Notes under the pieces: generated by a model
What the model saw: only the letters and a program-made list of their open reading frames with translations
What the model was told of the DNA's origin: nothing
Database searches by the model: none
Program-made: the position numbers and the translations under genes
Part shown: one piece after another, positions 63,663 to 64,000 of the stretch
Position numbering within the stretch: position 1 is the first letter of the stretch
Layout of the letters: each line of letters starts with the position of its first letter
Origin: Priestia taiwanensis
GTDB taxonomy: Bacteria; Bacillota; Bacilli; Bacillales; Bacillaceae_G
Reading direction: 5' to 3'
Length of the DNA stretch: 64,000 bases
Assembly: GCF_014638355.1 (NCBI RefSeq)
Contig: NZ_BMFK01000001.1
Span: 1,007,160 to 1,071,159, forward strand

Positions 63663-64000
63663 ATTACACCTTTAAACAAAGAACAGTTGCAACAAATTCG
63701 TGATGAACGAAGAGAACAAATTATGGAGGCCGCCCTTAAAGTCTTTGCACGACGAGGAATTATCGGTACAAAAATGAGTATGATTGCTAGTGAAGCTGGA
63801 GTAAGCACAGGACTTCTCTACCGCTACTTTGATTCCAAAGATAAACTATTCACTACACTCGTTCAGCAAGCAATGGACGAATCTATTGTCGGAATCAAGA
63901 GCATCTACCAACTACCCGGATCACCATTAGATAAAATAAAAATGTTAACAACTGAAATACTCAATGAAGGTTCTCAACTTTATTTCATGTTGATGCATCA
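63663..64000 (+). CDS. TetR-family regulator with apparent ATT start (partial)
   Basis: The frame is open to the right edge. The N-terminus reads (I/M)TPLNKEQLQQIRDERRE, then the TetR DNA-binding domain: REQIMEAALKVFARRG, TKMSMIASEAGVSTGLLYRYFDSKDKLF. No ATG, GTG or TTG lies at the proper place; the ATT (63663-63665) is 9 nt after AGGAG and two codons after an in-frame TGA. The next ATG (codon 21) would cut into helix 1. Starting 23 nt after the flavoprotein gene, it probably represses this operon through 62039-62075. Confidence 0.85.
   Translation, partial: MTPLNKEQLQQIRDERREQIMEAALKVFARRGIIGTKMSMIASEAGVSTGLLYRYFDSKDKLFTTLVQQAMDESIVGIKSIYQLPGSPLDKIKMLTTEILNEGSQLYFMLMH

Noticed and set aside
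1-64000. CRISPR arrays, tRNA or rRNA genes, prophage
   Set aside because: No regularly spaced repeats apart from the coding 39-bp array, no tRNA-like cloverleaf or rRNA sequence, and no phage genes were seen.

Overview
The window is chromosomal DNA of a low-GC, endospore-forming Firmicute, almost certainly the Bacillus cereus group. The support is AT-rich sequence with strong GGAGG-type ribosome binding sites, a spore protein gene (sspN), ABC-F, YdjO, YuiF and Vpr-like protease genes typical of Bacillus, and an order (acnA, yneN-like, sspN, yneP, yneR, plsY, yneT, parE, parC) that keeps the B. subtilis citB-yne-parEC neighbourhood with insertions. No tRNA, rRNA, CRISPR array, intact insertion sequence or replication origin was seen.

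Layout. 1-7.3 kb: a truncated repeat protein, a YciI-like protein, an ABC-F ATPase, then topoisomerase IV (parE-parC, minus strand). 7.3-14.2 kb: YneT, HtrA, a two-component system and the anaerobic ribonucleotide reductase pair nrdD-nrdG, with two candidate NrdR boxes. 14.4-17.9 kb (plus strand): PlsY, methionine aminopeptidase, YneR, and a PadR regulator overlapping a DUF2812 membrane protein. 18-24.4 kb: TrhO, YneP, two very small genes (sspN and an FbpB-like 43-residue protein), a TlpA-like thioredoxin, a membrane-protein gene broken by an early stop, and aconitase. 24.8-39 kb: a large secreted subtilase, transporters, two DUF418 membrane proteins, an orphan soluble chemoreceptor, a TRIC-like channel, a MATE pump and a Nudix hydrolase.

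39-46.4 kb: two compact minus-strand operons, Sir2/AlkD/GNAT and HD/TrmO/GNAT/APH-like/DLH, then an orphan PTS IIC-like membrane protein with a structured leader and a thioesterase. 46.4-49.2 kb: metE behind a cobalamin riboswitch and a terminator. 49.5-51.9 kb: aldehyde dehydrogenase, a SUKH-like protein and an exported protein. 52.4-53.6 kb: a GC-rich beta-lactamase-fold serine hydrolase that looks recently acquired and whose best start is out of frame by one base in an A6 run. 54.2-59.3 kb: small membrane proteins and the riboflavin operon ribD-ribE-ribBA-ribH plus a GNAT gene, behind an FMN riboswitch. 59.4-61.8 kb: a four-gene operon (MBL hydrolase, deoxyribosyltransferase-like, S51 peptidase, GNAT). 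62-64 kb: a FAD-dependent monooxygenase and a TetR regulator behind a promoter overlapped by a 17-bp perfect inverted repeat; the TetR gene has no ordinary start codon and seems to begin at ATT.

Most of the window is ordinary core metabolism. The points most worth following up are the twin-hairpin leader of the PTS IIC-like gene (45713-45809), the ATT start of the TetR repressor under its own apparent operator, the A6 frameshift of the acquired hydrolase, the stop codon in the membrane-protein gene at 21501-21503, a shared terminator that encodes the same C-terminal peptide for two convergent genes (39013-39053), and the two uncharacterised operons at 39-44.5 kb and 59.4-61.8 kb.
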